Of a stretch of DNA of 64,000 nucleotides, positions 34,580 through 42,521 are shown piece by piece. Within the stretch, counting starts at the first letter, position 1. Each line of letters starts with the position of its first letter. A program made the translations under genes and the position numbers. Source of the DNA: Jiangella ureilytica (GTDB taxonomy: Bacteria; Actinomycetota; Actinomycetes; Jiangellales; Jiangellaceae); assembly GCF_004348545.1 (NCBI RefSeq), contig NZ_SMKL01000009.1, forward strand, positions 1 through 64,000, given 5' to 3'. The notes below the pieces were generated by a model. The model was not told the DNA's origin. It did not search any database and saw nothing but the letters and a program-made list of their open reading frames with translations.

Positions 34580-37294
34580 GTGCAGTACGTTTTCGACTTC
34601 ACCGAGGGCAGCAAGGACCAGCGCGACCTACTCGGCGGCAAGGGCGCCAACCTCGCCGAGATGACCTCTCTGGGGCTTCCCGTCCCGCCGGGGTTCACCA
34701 TCAGCACCGAGGCGTGCCGCACGTATCTCGCCACCGGGCGCGAGCCCGACGGCCTCGCCGCCGAGGTCGACTGGCACCTGGCCGGCCTCGAGTCGGGCAT
34801 GGGCAAGCGGCTCGGCGACGCCACCGACCCGTTGCTGGTGTCGGTGCGCTCCGGGGCCAGGTTCTCGATGCCCGGCATGATGGACACCGTCCTCAACGTC
34901 GGTCTCACCGACACCTCCGTCGAGGGACTGGCCGCGGTCGCCGGCGACGAGCGGTTCGCGTGGGACTCCTACCGCCGGCTCATCCAGATGTTCGGCAAGA
35001 CGGTGCTGGGCGTCGACGGCGAGCACTTCGACAAGGCGCTCGAGGCCCGCAAGAAGGACACTGGCGCGGAGTCCGACGTCGACCTCGGCGCCGACGACCT
35101 GCGCGAGCTCGTCGCCGAGTTCAAGGAGATCGTCCGTCGCGAGAGCGACACCGACTTCCCGCAGGACCCGCGCGAGCAGCTCGACCGCGCCGTCCGCGCC
35201 GTCTTCGAGTCGTGGAACACCGAGCGGGCCCGCATCTACCGCCGCCAGGAGCGCATCCCCGACGACCTCGGCACCGCCGTGAACGTCGTCGCCATGGTGT
35301 TCGGCAACCTCGGACCCGACTCCGGCACGGGCGTGGCGTTCACCCGCGATCCCGCCACCGGCGAGCAGGGCGTCTACGGCGACTACCTGCCGAACGCGCA
35401 GGGCGAGGACGTCGTCGCCGGCATTCGCAACACGCTGTCGCTGGCCGACCTGGAGCGCTTGGACAAGGCGTCGTACGACCAGCTGCTCGGCATCATGGAG
35501 ACGCTGGAGAAGCACTACCGCGACCTCTGCGACATCGAGTTCACCATCGAGCGCGGGAAGCTGTGGATGCTGCAGACCCGGGTCGGCAAGCGGACGGCGG
35601 CCGCGGCGTTCCGCATCGCCGGCCAGCTGGTCGACGAGGGCCTCATCGACGCCGACGAGGCGCTGACGCGGGTCACCGGGGCGCAGCTCGCGCAGCTGAT
35701 GTTCCCGCAGTTCGACCCCGCCGCCGACCGTACGGCGATCGCGCGCGGCATGGCCGCCAGTCCGGGCGCGGCCGTCGGCAGGGTGGCGTTCGACTCCGCC
35801 ACCGCCGTCGAGTGGGCGCAGCAGGGCGACGACGTCATCCTCGTCCGGCGCGAGACCAACCCCGACGACCTGCGCGGCATGGTCGCCTCGCGCGGCGTGC
35901 TCACCTCGCGCGGCGGCAAGACGTCGCACGCCGCCGTCGTCGCCCGTGGCATGGGCCGCACCTGCGTCGTCGGCGTCGAGGCGCTGCGGGTCGACCCACG
36001 GGCGCGCGAGTTCACCACGCCCGACGGCGCCCGGGTCGCCGAGGGCGACGTCATCTCGATCGACGGCGGCACCGGCGAGGTGTTCCTGGGCTCGGTCCCG
36101 GTGGTGCCCTCGGCCGTCGTCGACGCGCTGTACGGGGGAGCGGCGGCTCCGTCGGCGTCCTCCGCCGACGAGGACGGTGCCCGGCAGGAGGTCGTCGCCG
36201 CCGTCCTGCGGCTCATGCGCCACGCCGACGACCGCCGCCGCCTGGAGGTGCGGGCCAACGCCGACACCGGCGAGGACGCCCGCCGCGCCCGCGACCTCGG
36301 CGCCGCCGGCATCGGGCTGTGCCGGACCGAGCACATGTTCCTGGGCGCGCGGCGCAAGATCGTCGAGCACGTGATCCTGGCCCGCACGCCGGAGCAGCGC
36401 GACGCCGGGCTGGACGAGCTGCGGCCGCTGCAGCGCGCCGACTTCACCGAGATCCTCGAGGCGATGGACGGCCACCCGGTGACGATCCGACTGCTCGACC
36501 CGCCGCTGCACGAATTCCTCCCCGACATCACCGAGCTGTCCGTGCGGGTCGCGGTGGCCGACGCGACGGGGTCGCCCGACGCCGAGGCCGCGGCGCTGCT
36601 CGCGCAGGTGCAGCGGCTGCACGAGCAGAACCCGATGCTCGGCATGCGCGGGGTCCGGCTCGGTCTGGTCGTGCCGGGGCTGTTCCAGCTGCAGGTGCGT
36701 GCCATCGCCGAGGCGGCCGCGTCGCTGCTGGCCCGCGGGCTCGATCCGCGCCCGCAGATCATGGTGCCGCTGGTGGCCGCCGTCCAGGAGCTCGAGGCGA
36801 TCCGCGACATGGCCGAGGCGACGGTGGCCGAGGTCGCGGCCGAGACCGGCACGGACCTGCGCTTCCCCGTCGGCACGATGATCGAGCTGCCGCGGGCGTG
36901 CATGACGGCGCACGAGATCGCCGAGGCGGCCGAGTTCTTCTCCTTCGGCACCAACGACCTCACCCAGACCACGTGGGGCTTCTCCCGCGACGACGTCGAG
37001 GCCACCTTCTTCCCGGCCTACCTCGAGCGCGGCATCTTCGGCGTCAGCCCGTTCGAGTCGCTCGACGCCGACGGTGTCGGCCGGCTGGTTTCGATCGCCG
37101 CCTGGGAGGGTAAGGAGACTCGGCCGGACCTCGAGCTCGGCGTCTGCGGCGAGCACGGCGGCGATCCTGACTCGATCCACTTCTTCGAGTCGATCAAGCT
37201 CGACTACGTGTCCTGCTCGCCCTTCCGGGTGCCCGTGGCGCGCCTCGAAGCCGGCAGGGCGGCCCTGGTCACGGAGGGTAGCGACAGCCGCTGA
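34580..37294 (+). CDS. ppdK: Pyruvate, phosphate dikinase
   Basis: PPDK interconverts pyruvate, ATP and phosphate with PEP, AMP and PPi in the cytosol. The 904-residue protein has the ATP-grasp domain (YVFDFTEGSKDQRDLLGGKGANLAEM, DPLLVSVRSGARFSMPGMMDTVL), the swivelling His domain (LTSRGGKTSHAAVVARGMG, catalytic His) and the C-terminal TIM barrel (GVCGEHGGDP, catalytic Cys). GTG 34580 with GGAGG 8 bases upstream gives the conserved start; a longer in-frame extension upstream is not protein-like. A TAGGCT (34524-34529) may be its -10 box. A hairpin at 37325-37351 follows the gene. Confidence 0.95.
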   Translation: MQYVFDFTEGSKDQRDLLGGKGANLAEMTSLGLPVPPGFTISTEACRTYLATGREPDGLAAEVDWHLAGLESGMGKRLGDATDPLLVSVRSGARFSMPGMMDTVLNVGLTDTSVEGLAAVAGDERFAWDSYRRLIQMFGKTVLGVDGEHFDKALEARKKDTGAESDVDLGADDLRELVAEFKEIVRRESDTDFPQDPREQLDRAVRAVFESWNTERARIYRRQERIPDDLGTAVNVVAMVFGNLGPDSGTGVAFTRDPATGEQGVYGDYLPNAQGEDVVAGIRNTLSLADLERLDKASYDQLLGIMETLEKHYRDLCDIEFTIERGKLWMLQTRVGKRTAAAAFRIAGQLVDEGLIDADEALTRVTGAQLAQLMFPQFDPAADRTAIARGMAASPGAAVGRVAFDSATAVEWAQQGDDVILVRRETNPDDLRGMVASRGVLTSRGGKTSHAAVVARGMGRTCVVGVEALRVDPRAREFTTPDGARVAEGDVISIDGGTGEVFLGSVPVVPSAVVDALYGGAAAPSASSADEDGARQEVVAAVLRLMRHADDRRRLEVRANADTGEDARRARDLGAAGIGLCRTEHMFLGARRKIVEHVILARTPEQRDAGLDELRPLQRADFTEILEAMDGHPVTIRLLDPPLHEFLPDITELSVRVAVADATGSPDAEAAALLAQVQRLHEQNPMLGMRGVRLGLVVPGLFQLQVRAIAEAAASLLARGLDPRPQIMVPLVAAVQELEAIRDMAEATVAEVAAETGTDLRFPVGTMIELPRACMTAHEIAEAAEFFSFGTNDLTQTTWGFSRDDVEATFFPAYLERGIFGVSPFESLDADGVGRLVSIAAWEGKETRPDLELGVCGEHGGDPDSIHFFESIKLDYVSCSPFRVPVARLEAGRAALVTEGSDSR

Positions 37295-37324
37295 GATCGA
37301 CGGGCGGGGCGTATTGCGACGAAG

Positions 37325-37351
37325 CGGGCAGTTCCGATAACCTCCTGCCCG
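37325..37351 (+). terminator. Hairpin after ppdK
   Basis: CGGGCAG (37325-37331) pairs with CTGCCCG (37345-37351) around a 13-base loop, 30 bases after the ppdK stop. The sequence after it is AT-rich (ATTGTGTCGAATTAG), fitting a weak intrinsic terminator and the promoter of the next gene. Confidence 0.5.
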
Positions 37352-37391
37352 ATTGTGTCGAATTAGAGCGTTTTAATACTTGAGGGGCACC

Positions 37392-38147
37392 ATGCGCCGT
37401 CTTGCCTACCTTGCTGCCGTTTTGCCTGCCATCACCGTTGGTGCCGCATTGCTCGGCACCCTGCCCGCCGCCGCCGACCACAACGAGCCCGACCAGGTCC
37501 TCGACGGCAACGTCCAGTCGTGCAAGGACATCGTTCCCGGCGCGTACTGGGAAGAGACCGACCCGGACGCCACCGACGACGATGTCATCACTCACCCGTG
37601 GTTCACGGTCACCCTGTCCGAGGACCTGCTATGGCTCGACGTCGAACTGACCGACGTCGGTGAGGCCGTCAACGCCCAGTTGGCGGTCCTCGTCAAGGGC
37701 GGGAACCAGACCAACCTGTTCCTCGGCCCGGATCTCACCCACCTCTTCGCGCCGGTGAACGCCTCCGGCAAGCCGGCTGAGATCAGCAACTACACCATCT
37801 GCAAGATCAAGCCGACGACGCCGACGGAGCCGCCGACGGAGGAGCCGACCGAGCCTCCCACGGAGGAGCCCACGGAGCCGCCGACCGAGGAGCCCACCGA
37901 GACTCCGTCGGAGTCCCCGAGCGAGACCCCGTCGGAGACCCCCAGCGAGTCGCCGTCGGAGACCCCCAGTGAGTCGCCCTCGGAGACCCCGTCCGAGTCG
38001 CCGAGCGAGACCCCGACCCCGTCGGAGACCCCGGACGAGCCGGAGCTGCCGGACACCGGTAGCTCGCCGACAGTGCTGATCGGCGCGGCGCTGGTGCTGC
38101 TGGCGGCCGGTGCCCTCGCGCTGCGGAACCGCTTCGTCAAGGCCTGA
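37392..38147 (+). CDS. LPDTG-anchored cell-wall protein 1
   Basis: The 251-residue sortase substrate has a signal peptide (1-24, ending LPAAADH) and a small folded domain (about 25-135) with two Cys (VQSCKDI and YTICKIK) and a VKGGN motif. A proline/threonine/serine stalk follows, built of PTEEPTEP and SETPSESP repeats (about 140-215), then LPDTG, a hydrophobic helix and a basic tail RNRFVKA. ATG 37392 has GAGGGG 4 bases upstream. It is paralogous to the next gene. The folded domain is not recognised; no sortase gene is in the window. Confidence 0.85.
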   Translation: MRRLAYLAAVLPAITVGAALLGTLPAAADHNEPDQVLDGNVQSCKDIVPGAYWEETDPDATDDDVITHPWFTVTLSEDLLWLDVELTDVGEAVNAQLAVLVKGGNQTNLFLGPDLTHLFAPVNASGKPAEISNYTICKIKPTTPTEPPTEEPTEPPTEEPTEPPTEEPTETPSESPSETPSETPSESPSETPSESPSETPSESPSETPTPSETPDEPELPDTGSSPTVLIGAALVLLAAGALALRNRFVKA

Positions 38148-38162
38148 CGCTCACCGTCACGT

Positions 38163-38196
38163 CCGGGCGCACGACCCCCGTGGGTCGTGCGCCCGG
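38163..38196 (+). terminator. Strong hairpin between the LPDTG genes
   Basis: The arms CCGGGCGCACGACCC (38163-38177) and GGGTCGTGCGCCCGG (38182-38196) are perfectly complementary over 15 bp with a CCGT loop. There is no T-run, as is common for actinobacterial terminators. Confidence 0.75.
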
Positions 38197-38304
38197 CGTG
38201 TCTCACCCGAACGCGTTGCCAGCCATGCCCCGGCTCCGATATGTTCCTCCTGCCTCCGCAGCGGCTTGTGTCATGTTCTGAACACTTGTATCGAGGGGCA
38301 TATC

Positions 38305-39036
38305 GTGCGTCGCATCACCTTCATCGCCGCTGCCTGCGCAGCGATCGCCGTGGGAGCCGCCGTTCCGGCAGCCGCCGGCGACGAAGTCGAGCACCCGAAC
38401 GACCACACCCACAACTACTACGGTGGCAACGCTCAGGACTGCGAAGACCCGAGCTTCCTCGCCAACGCCGCGCTCGCCGGACTTCCCGCCCCGGGTGAGA
38501 CGCTGTTCGATTCCGAGCCCGAGGGCGAGGAGTTCCCTGAAGGCGTGCTCGAGGGCACTGTCTATGGTGACGACGACCAATTCCTCGACGTCGAGCAACT
38601 CGACGACTCCTACGTCATCACGTCCATCGTCGTGAAGGGCGGTAACGCCTACACGATCTACGTCGTCGAGGGCACCGAATCGCCGTGGACGGAGCTGCAC
38701 TCGCCGCCGCTCGACAACGGCAACTTCCCCGGCATCAGCCACTGGTTCGTGTGTGGCTACCAGGACGAGGAGCCCACCGAGACCCCGACCCCGACGCCGT
38801 CGGAGACGCCCAGCGAGACGCCGTCGGAGACCCCGTCGGAGACGCCCAGCGAGTCGCCGAGCGAGTCGCCCAGCATGTCGCCGACCGACAGCCCGTCGCC
38901 GTCGCCCAGCGAGGGTGACGACGACGGCGGCGAGCTGCCCGACACCGGCGGCGCGCCGACAGTGCTCATCGGCGCGGCGATGGTGCTCCTGGCCACCGGC
39001 GCGGTGGCGCTGCGGCACCGCTTCGTGAAGCCGTAA
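38305..39036 (+). CDS. LPDTG-anchored cell-wall protein 2
   Basis: The 243-residue paralogue of the preceding gene has the same plan: signal peptide (ACAAIAVGAAVPAAA), folded domain with two Cys (AQDCEDP, HWFVCGY) and VKGGN, a TPSETPSE-repeat stalk, LPDTG, a hydrophobic helix and the tail RHRFVKP. The GTG start at 38305 has GAGGGG 6 bases upstream. Both genes have TTGTGTC in their promoter regions and similar leader sequences, so they may be co-regulated duplicates. Each has its own hairpin terminator. Confidence 0.85.
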   Translation: MRRITFIAAACAAIAVGAAVPAAAGDEVEHPNDHTHNYYGGNAQDCEDPSFLANAALAGLPAPGETLFDSEPEGEEFPEGVLEGTVYGDDDQFLDVEQLDDSYVITSIVVKGGNAYTIYVVEGTESPWTELHSPPLDNGNFPGISHWFVCGYQDEEPTETPTPTPSETPSETPSETPSETPSESPSESPSMSPTDSPSPSPSEGDDDGGELPDTGGAPTVLIGAAMVLLATGAVALRHRFVKP

Positions 39037-39054
39037 CACCTGCGTTAGACCGCT

Positions 39055-39092
39055 GATCAGGCGCTCGGTCCTTCGGGGCCGGGCGCCTGATC
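39055..39092. terminator. Bidirectional hairpin between LPDTG2 and lhgO
   Basis: GATCAGGCGC (39055-39064) pairs exactly with GCGCCTGATC (39083-39092), and the inner bases also pair (CGG/CCG). It ends 3 bases before the lhgO stop codon and serves both convergent genes. Confidence 0.75.
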
Positions 39093-39095
39093 GCG

Positions 39096-40298
39096 TCAGT
39101 CGTCGAGCAGCTCGCGGGTCACGTCGTCGGCGATGGCGAGGCAGGCCGTCGCCGCGGGCGACGGGGCGTTGCGGATGCACAGGATGTTGCCGCGCCGGCT
39201 CGACCGGAAGTCGTCGACCAGGGTGCCGTCGGCCTCCATGGCCTGCGCGCGGATGCCGGCCGGGGCCGGCACGAGGTCGGCGACGGTGAGCTCGGGCAGG
39301 TACTCGCGGGCGGCCGCGGCGAACCGGCGCCGGCTCATCGAGCCGTACAGCTCCTGGACGGCGGTGCGCCGGTTGGCCCAGGCGAACCTGCGGAACCCGC
39401 TCCACCGGGCCAGCCGGATCAGCTCCGCGGGGTCGAGGTCGCGCTTGCGGTAGCCCTCGCGGGCCAGCGCCAGGACGGCGTTGGGCCCCACCATGACCTC
39501 GCCGTCGACCCGCTTCGTGAGGTGCACGCCGAGGAACGGGTAGCGCGGGTCCGGCACCGGGTAGACGAGGCCGTTGACGAGGTGCCGGCGCTCGGGGCGC
39601 AGCAGCGCGAACTCGCCGCGGAACGGCACGATGCGCGGGTACTGGTCGTCGCCGGCGAGGCGCGCCAGCCGATCGGACTGCAGGCCGGCGCACACGACGA
39701 CGCGGTCGAAGGCGAGCGTCTCGCCGGACGCGCCGGTGACCCGGACCTCGTCGTTCGACTGGTGGAAGCCGGTCACCTCGAAGCCGGTGCGGACCGTCCC
39801 GCCGGCGTCGACGGCGTCGGCCAGCAGCGCCGCGGCGATGGCGGCGAAGTCGACGATCGCGGTGGTGGGCGAGTGCAGGCCGGCGACGCCGCGCACGTGC
39901 GGCTCGAGCTCGGCCAGCTCGTCGGGGCCGAGCGTGCGCACGCCGGGGACGTCGTTGGCGATGGCGCGTTTGTGCAGGTCGTCGAGGCGGCTGCGCTGCG
40001 TCTCGTCGAGGGCGACGATGACCTTGCCGCACTCGTCGTAGGTCAGGCCCTTCTCGTCGCAGTAGGCGCGCAGCAGGCCGACGCCGCGGCGCGAGAACCG
40101 GGCCTTCGCCGAGCCGGGCGTGTAGTAGATGCCGGCGTGGACGACCCCGCTGTTGCGCCGGGTCTGGTGCAGCGCCGGCTCGGGCTCCTTCTCGAGCACG
40201 GTGACGCTGGCGCCGTCGGCCGAGCGGGCCAGGGCGCGCGCGATGGCAGAGCCGACGATGCCGCCGCCGACGACCGCGAAACTGGACGGTTCACTCAT
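39096..40298 (-). CDS. lhgO: L-2-hydroxyglutarate oxidase
   Basis: FAD-dependent DAO-family enzyme that oxidises L-2-hydroxyglutarate to 2-ketoglutarate, passing electrons to the respiratory chain or oxygen. The 400-residue protein starts with the dinucleotide fold VVGGGIVGSAIARAL (9-23) and ERxxxx-like VLEKEPEPALHQTRRNSGVVHAGIYY, which holds the family His-Gln-Thr and NSGV segments. The C-terminus RGNILCIRNAPSPAATACLAI is also typical. It stands alone, converging with LPDTG2 and divergent from dgt. Confidence 0.88.
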   Translation of the reverse strand: MSEPSSFAVVGGGIVGSAIARALARSADGASVTVLEKEPEPALHQTRRNSGVVHAGIYYTPGSAKARFSRRGVGLLRAYCDEKGLTYDECGKVIVALDETQRSRLDDLHKRAIANDVPGVRTLGPDELAELEPHVRGVAGLHSPTTAIVDFAAIAAALLADAVDAGGTVRTGFEVTGFHQSNDEVRVTGASGETLAFDRVVVCAGLQSDRLARLAGDDQYPRIVPFRGEFALLRPERRHLVNGLVYPVPDPRYPFLGVHLTKRVDGEVMVGPNAVLALAREGYRKRDLDPAELIRLARWSGFRRFAWANRRTAVQELYGSMSRRRFAAAAREYLPELTVADLVPAPAGIRAQAMEADGTLVDDFRSSRRGNILCIRNAPSPAATACLAIADDVTRELLDD

Positions 40299-40377
40299 GC
40301 GCCGCGCCTCCCCCTGGACCGACCCTGGCGCCAGGGTACTGAACGCGCGGCGGCGGCGGGCAGCGTAACCTCTGGCC

Positions 40378-41607
40378 GTGATGAGCGGCTACGACGACGC
40401 CGACCGCGAACGGTGGGCGGCCGAGCCACCGAAGCGGGCGGTCCGCACGGCGTTCGAGCGCGACCGCGCCCGCGTCGTGCACTCGGCGTCGCTGCGGCGG
40501 CTGGCGGCCAAGACCCAGGTGGTGGCGCCCGGCAGCGACGACTTCGTCCGCAACCGGCTCACGCATTCCCTCGAGGTGGCCCAGGTCGGCCGTGAGCTCG
40601 GCAAGGAGCTGGGCTGCGACCCCGACGTCGTCGACGCCGCCTGCCTCGCGCACGACATCGGGCACCCGCCGTTCGGGCACAACGGCGAGCAGGTACTCGA
40701 TGAGATCGCCGCCGGCATCGGCGGATTCGAGGGCAACGCGCAGACGTTGCGGCTGCTCACCCGGCTGGAGGCCAAGGCAGCCCACCCCGACGGCCGGTCC
40801 GCCGGGCTCAACCTCACCCGCGCCGGCCTCGACGCGTCGACCAAGTACCCGTGGCGTCGCGGCGAGCGCGACGGCCGCAAGTTCGGCGTCTACGACGACG
40901 ACGCCGAGGTGTTCGGCTGGCTGCGCGACGGCGCCCCCGACGGTCGCCGCTGCCTCGAGGCGCAGGTCATGGACTTCTCCGACGACGTCGCCTACAGCGT
41001 CCACGACGTCGAGGACGCGATCGTCGGCGGCTGGCTGCAGCCCGGCCCGCGGCTGGACGACCCGGGCGAGCGGGCGCGCGTCGCCGAGCTGACCCGGGAG
41101 TGGTACCTGCCCGGCGCGTCGCCCGACGAGATCACCGAGGCGCTGGACCGGCTGCGCGCCCTGCCCTACTGGGTCGCCTCCTACGACGGGCGGCTACGGT
41201 CGCTGGCGGCGCTCAAGGACATGACCAGCCAGCTGATCGGCCGCTTCTGCGACGACGCCGAGCGCGCGACCCACGCGGCCTACGGAGGCGGCCGGCTGAC
41301 CCGCTACGCCGCCGACCTCCTGATGCCGCGGACGACCCGGGTCGAGGTCGCCGTGCTGAAGGGCCTGGCCGCCGTCTACGTCATGACGGCGTCGGACCGC
41401 GCGCCCATCTACGCCCGGCAGCGCGAGCTGATCGAGGAACTCGTGTCGGCGCTGCGGCTGCGCGCCCCGGAGTCGCTGGAGCCGGCGTTCCAGGAGTCCT
41501 GGGCCGCCGCCGCGGACGACGCCGCCCGGCTCCGCGTGATCATCGACCAGGTCGCCTCGCTGACCGACGACTCCGCCGTCGCCCTGCACGCGCAGCTCAC
41601 CCGCTGA
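40378..41607 (+). CDS. dgt: dGTP triphosphohydrolase-like protein
   Basis: The HD-domain enzyme hydrolyses dNTPs (dGTP in the model) to nucleosides and triphosphate. In 409 residues the metal-binding H...HD...D set is visible: [27 protein letters not shown] and [19 protein letters not shown] 40378 or ATG 40381 may be used. TAACCT (40366-40371) is 6-9 bases upstream, so the mRNA is probably leaderless. In actinobacteria this gene usually precedes dnaG, and here only the Fpg-like gene lies between them. Confidence 0.92.
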   Translation: MMSGYDDADRERWAAEPPKRAVRTAFERDRARVVHSASLRRLAAKTQVVAPGSDDFVRNRLTHSLEVAQVGRELGKELGCDPDVVDAACLAHDIGHPPFGHNGEQVLDEIAAGIGGFEGNAQTLRLLTRLEAKAAHPDGRSAGLNLTRAGLDASTKYPWRRGERDGRKFGVYDDDAEVFGWLRDGAPDGRRCLEAQVMDFSDDVAYSVHDVEDAIVGGWLQPGPRLDDPGERARVAELTREWYLPGASPDEITEALDRLRALPYWVASYDGRLRSLAALKDMTSQLIGRFCDDAERATHAAYGGGRLTRYAADLLMPRTTRVEVAVLKGLAAVYVMTASDRAPIYARQRELIEELVSALRLRAPESLEPAFQESWAAAADDAARLRVIIDQVASLTDDSAVALHAQLTR

Positions 41608-41652
41608 GCCGCTCGCGCGGCCGGACGAGCCCGGCCGCCGGTCGCCCAGTGG

Positions 41653-42453
41653 TCACGCGGCCTGGCAGCGCGGGCACCAGACCGTCGTGCGGCCGCCGAG
41701 CCGAGTGCGCCGCAGCGGCGTTGCGCAGCGTGGGCAGACGCCGTCTCGGTCGTCGCGGTGGCCGGTGAGCCAGCCGTCCCAGCCGGGCACCCGGCCCACG
41801 CGCGTCGACCGGCGCAGGACGGTGGTCATCGTGCGGTGCAGGCGGCGGCGGTCGATGTCGGTGAGGTCCCGGGTGCCACGGCGCGGGTGGACGCGGGCCT
41901 GCCAGAGGATCTCGTCGGCCAGCAGGTTCCCCAGCCCGGCGACGACGGCCTGGTCCGTCAGCGCAGGTTTGAGGGTGCGCTGCCGGCGGGCGAGGCGCGC
42001 GCCGAGCTCGGCGGTGCCGATCCGCGCGGCGTCCGGCCCGAGGTCGCGGAGAAGGGAGCTGACGCCGTCGTCGTCGGGAACCAGCCGGATGCCCTGCAGC
42101 TTGCGCAGGTCGCGGTAGCGCAGCTCACGAGTGCCGCTGCCGATGACGACGCGGTCGTGCGGATGCCGCTCGGTGTCACCGTCGACCCAGGTGAGCGAGC
42201 CGGTCATGCCGAAGTGGAAGACGACGCTCGGCTCGTCGCGGCGGTGCCGGCGTCCGGCGCGGACCGGTCCGATCAGCCACTTGCCGTGCCGCCTCGGGGT
42301 GGCGAACGCAGTCCCGGTGAGCGCGTCGCGCAGCTCGGCGGCGTCGACGCCGCGCAGCACCCCCGCGTCCAGGACCTCGACGTGCTCGATCGGCTTTCCG
42401 GCCGCCCGGCGCAGCACCCGGCGGAACCCTTCGACGTCCGGAAGCTCCGGCAT
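41653..42453 (-). CDS. Fpg/Nei-family DNA glycosylase
   Basis: Base-excision repair glycosylase/AP lyase for oxidised bases. The 266-residue protein starts MPELPDVEGFRR, giving the catalytic Pro2 and Glu3; Lys in RRHGKWLIG is the beta-hairpin lysine. A helix-two-turn-helix (LGNLLADEILWQARVHP) and a C-terminal four-Cys zinc finger (CPRC and CPRC) complete the fold. ATG 42453 exposes Pro2 after Met removal; a longer frame upstream is antisense to dnaG and false. Whether it prefers purine (Fpg) or pyrimidine (Nei) lesions cannot be told. Divergent from dnaG. Confidence 0.88.
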   Translation of the reverse strand: MPELPDVEGFRRVLRRAAGKPIEHVEVLDAGVLRGVDAAELRDALTGTAFATPRRHGKWLIGPVRAGRRHRRDEPSVVFHFGMTGSLTWVDGDTERHPHDRVVIGSGTRELRYRDLRKLQGIRLVPDDDGVSSLLRDLGPDAARIGTAELGARLARRQRTLKPALTDQAVVAGLGNLLADEILWQARVHPRRGTRDLTDIDRRRLHRTMTTVLRRSTRVGRVPGWDGWLTGHRDDRDGVCPRCATPLRRTRLGGRTTVWCPRCQAA

Positions 42454-42508
42454 GCCGGGGTCGTACCCACGACGGCCGGTCACATGGGCCGAGGGCGGCC
42501 GGCGGTCG

Positions 42509-42521
42509 TAGACTCTGCGCG
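42509..42521 (+). promoter_or_regulatory. -10 box of dnaG (leaderless)
   Basis: TAGACT (42509-42514) lies 6 bases before the GTG start at 42521. The same hexamer precedes zur (12574-12579). Confidence 0.45.

Noticed and set aside
37830-38030. Regular repeats in the LPDTG1 gene as a CRISPR or satellite
   Set aside because: They are codon-based PTE/SET repeats of a wall stalk, in frame and without unique spacers.
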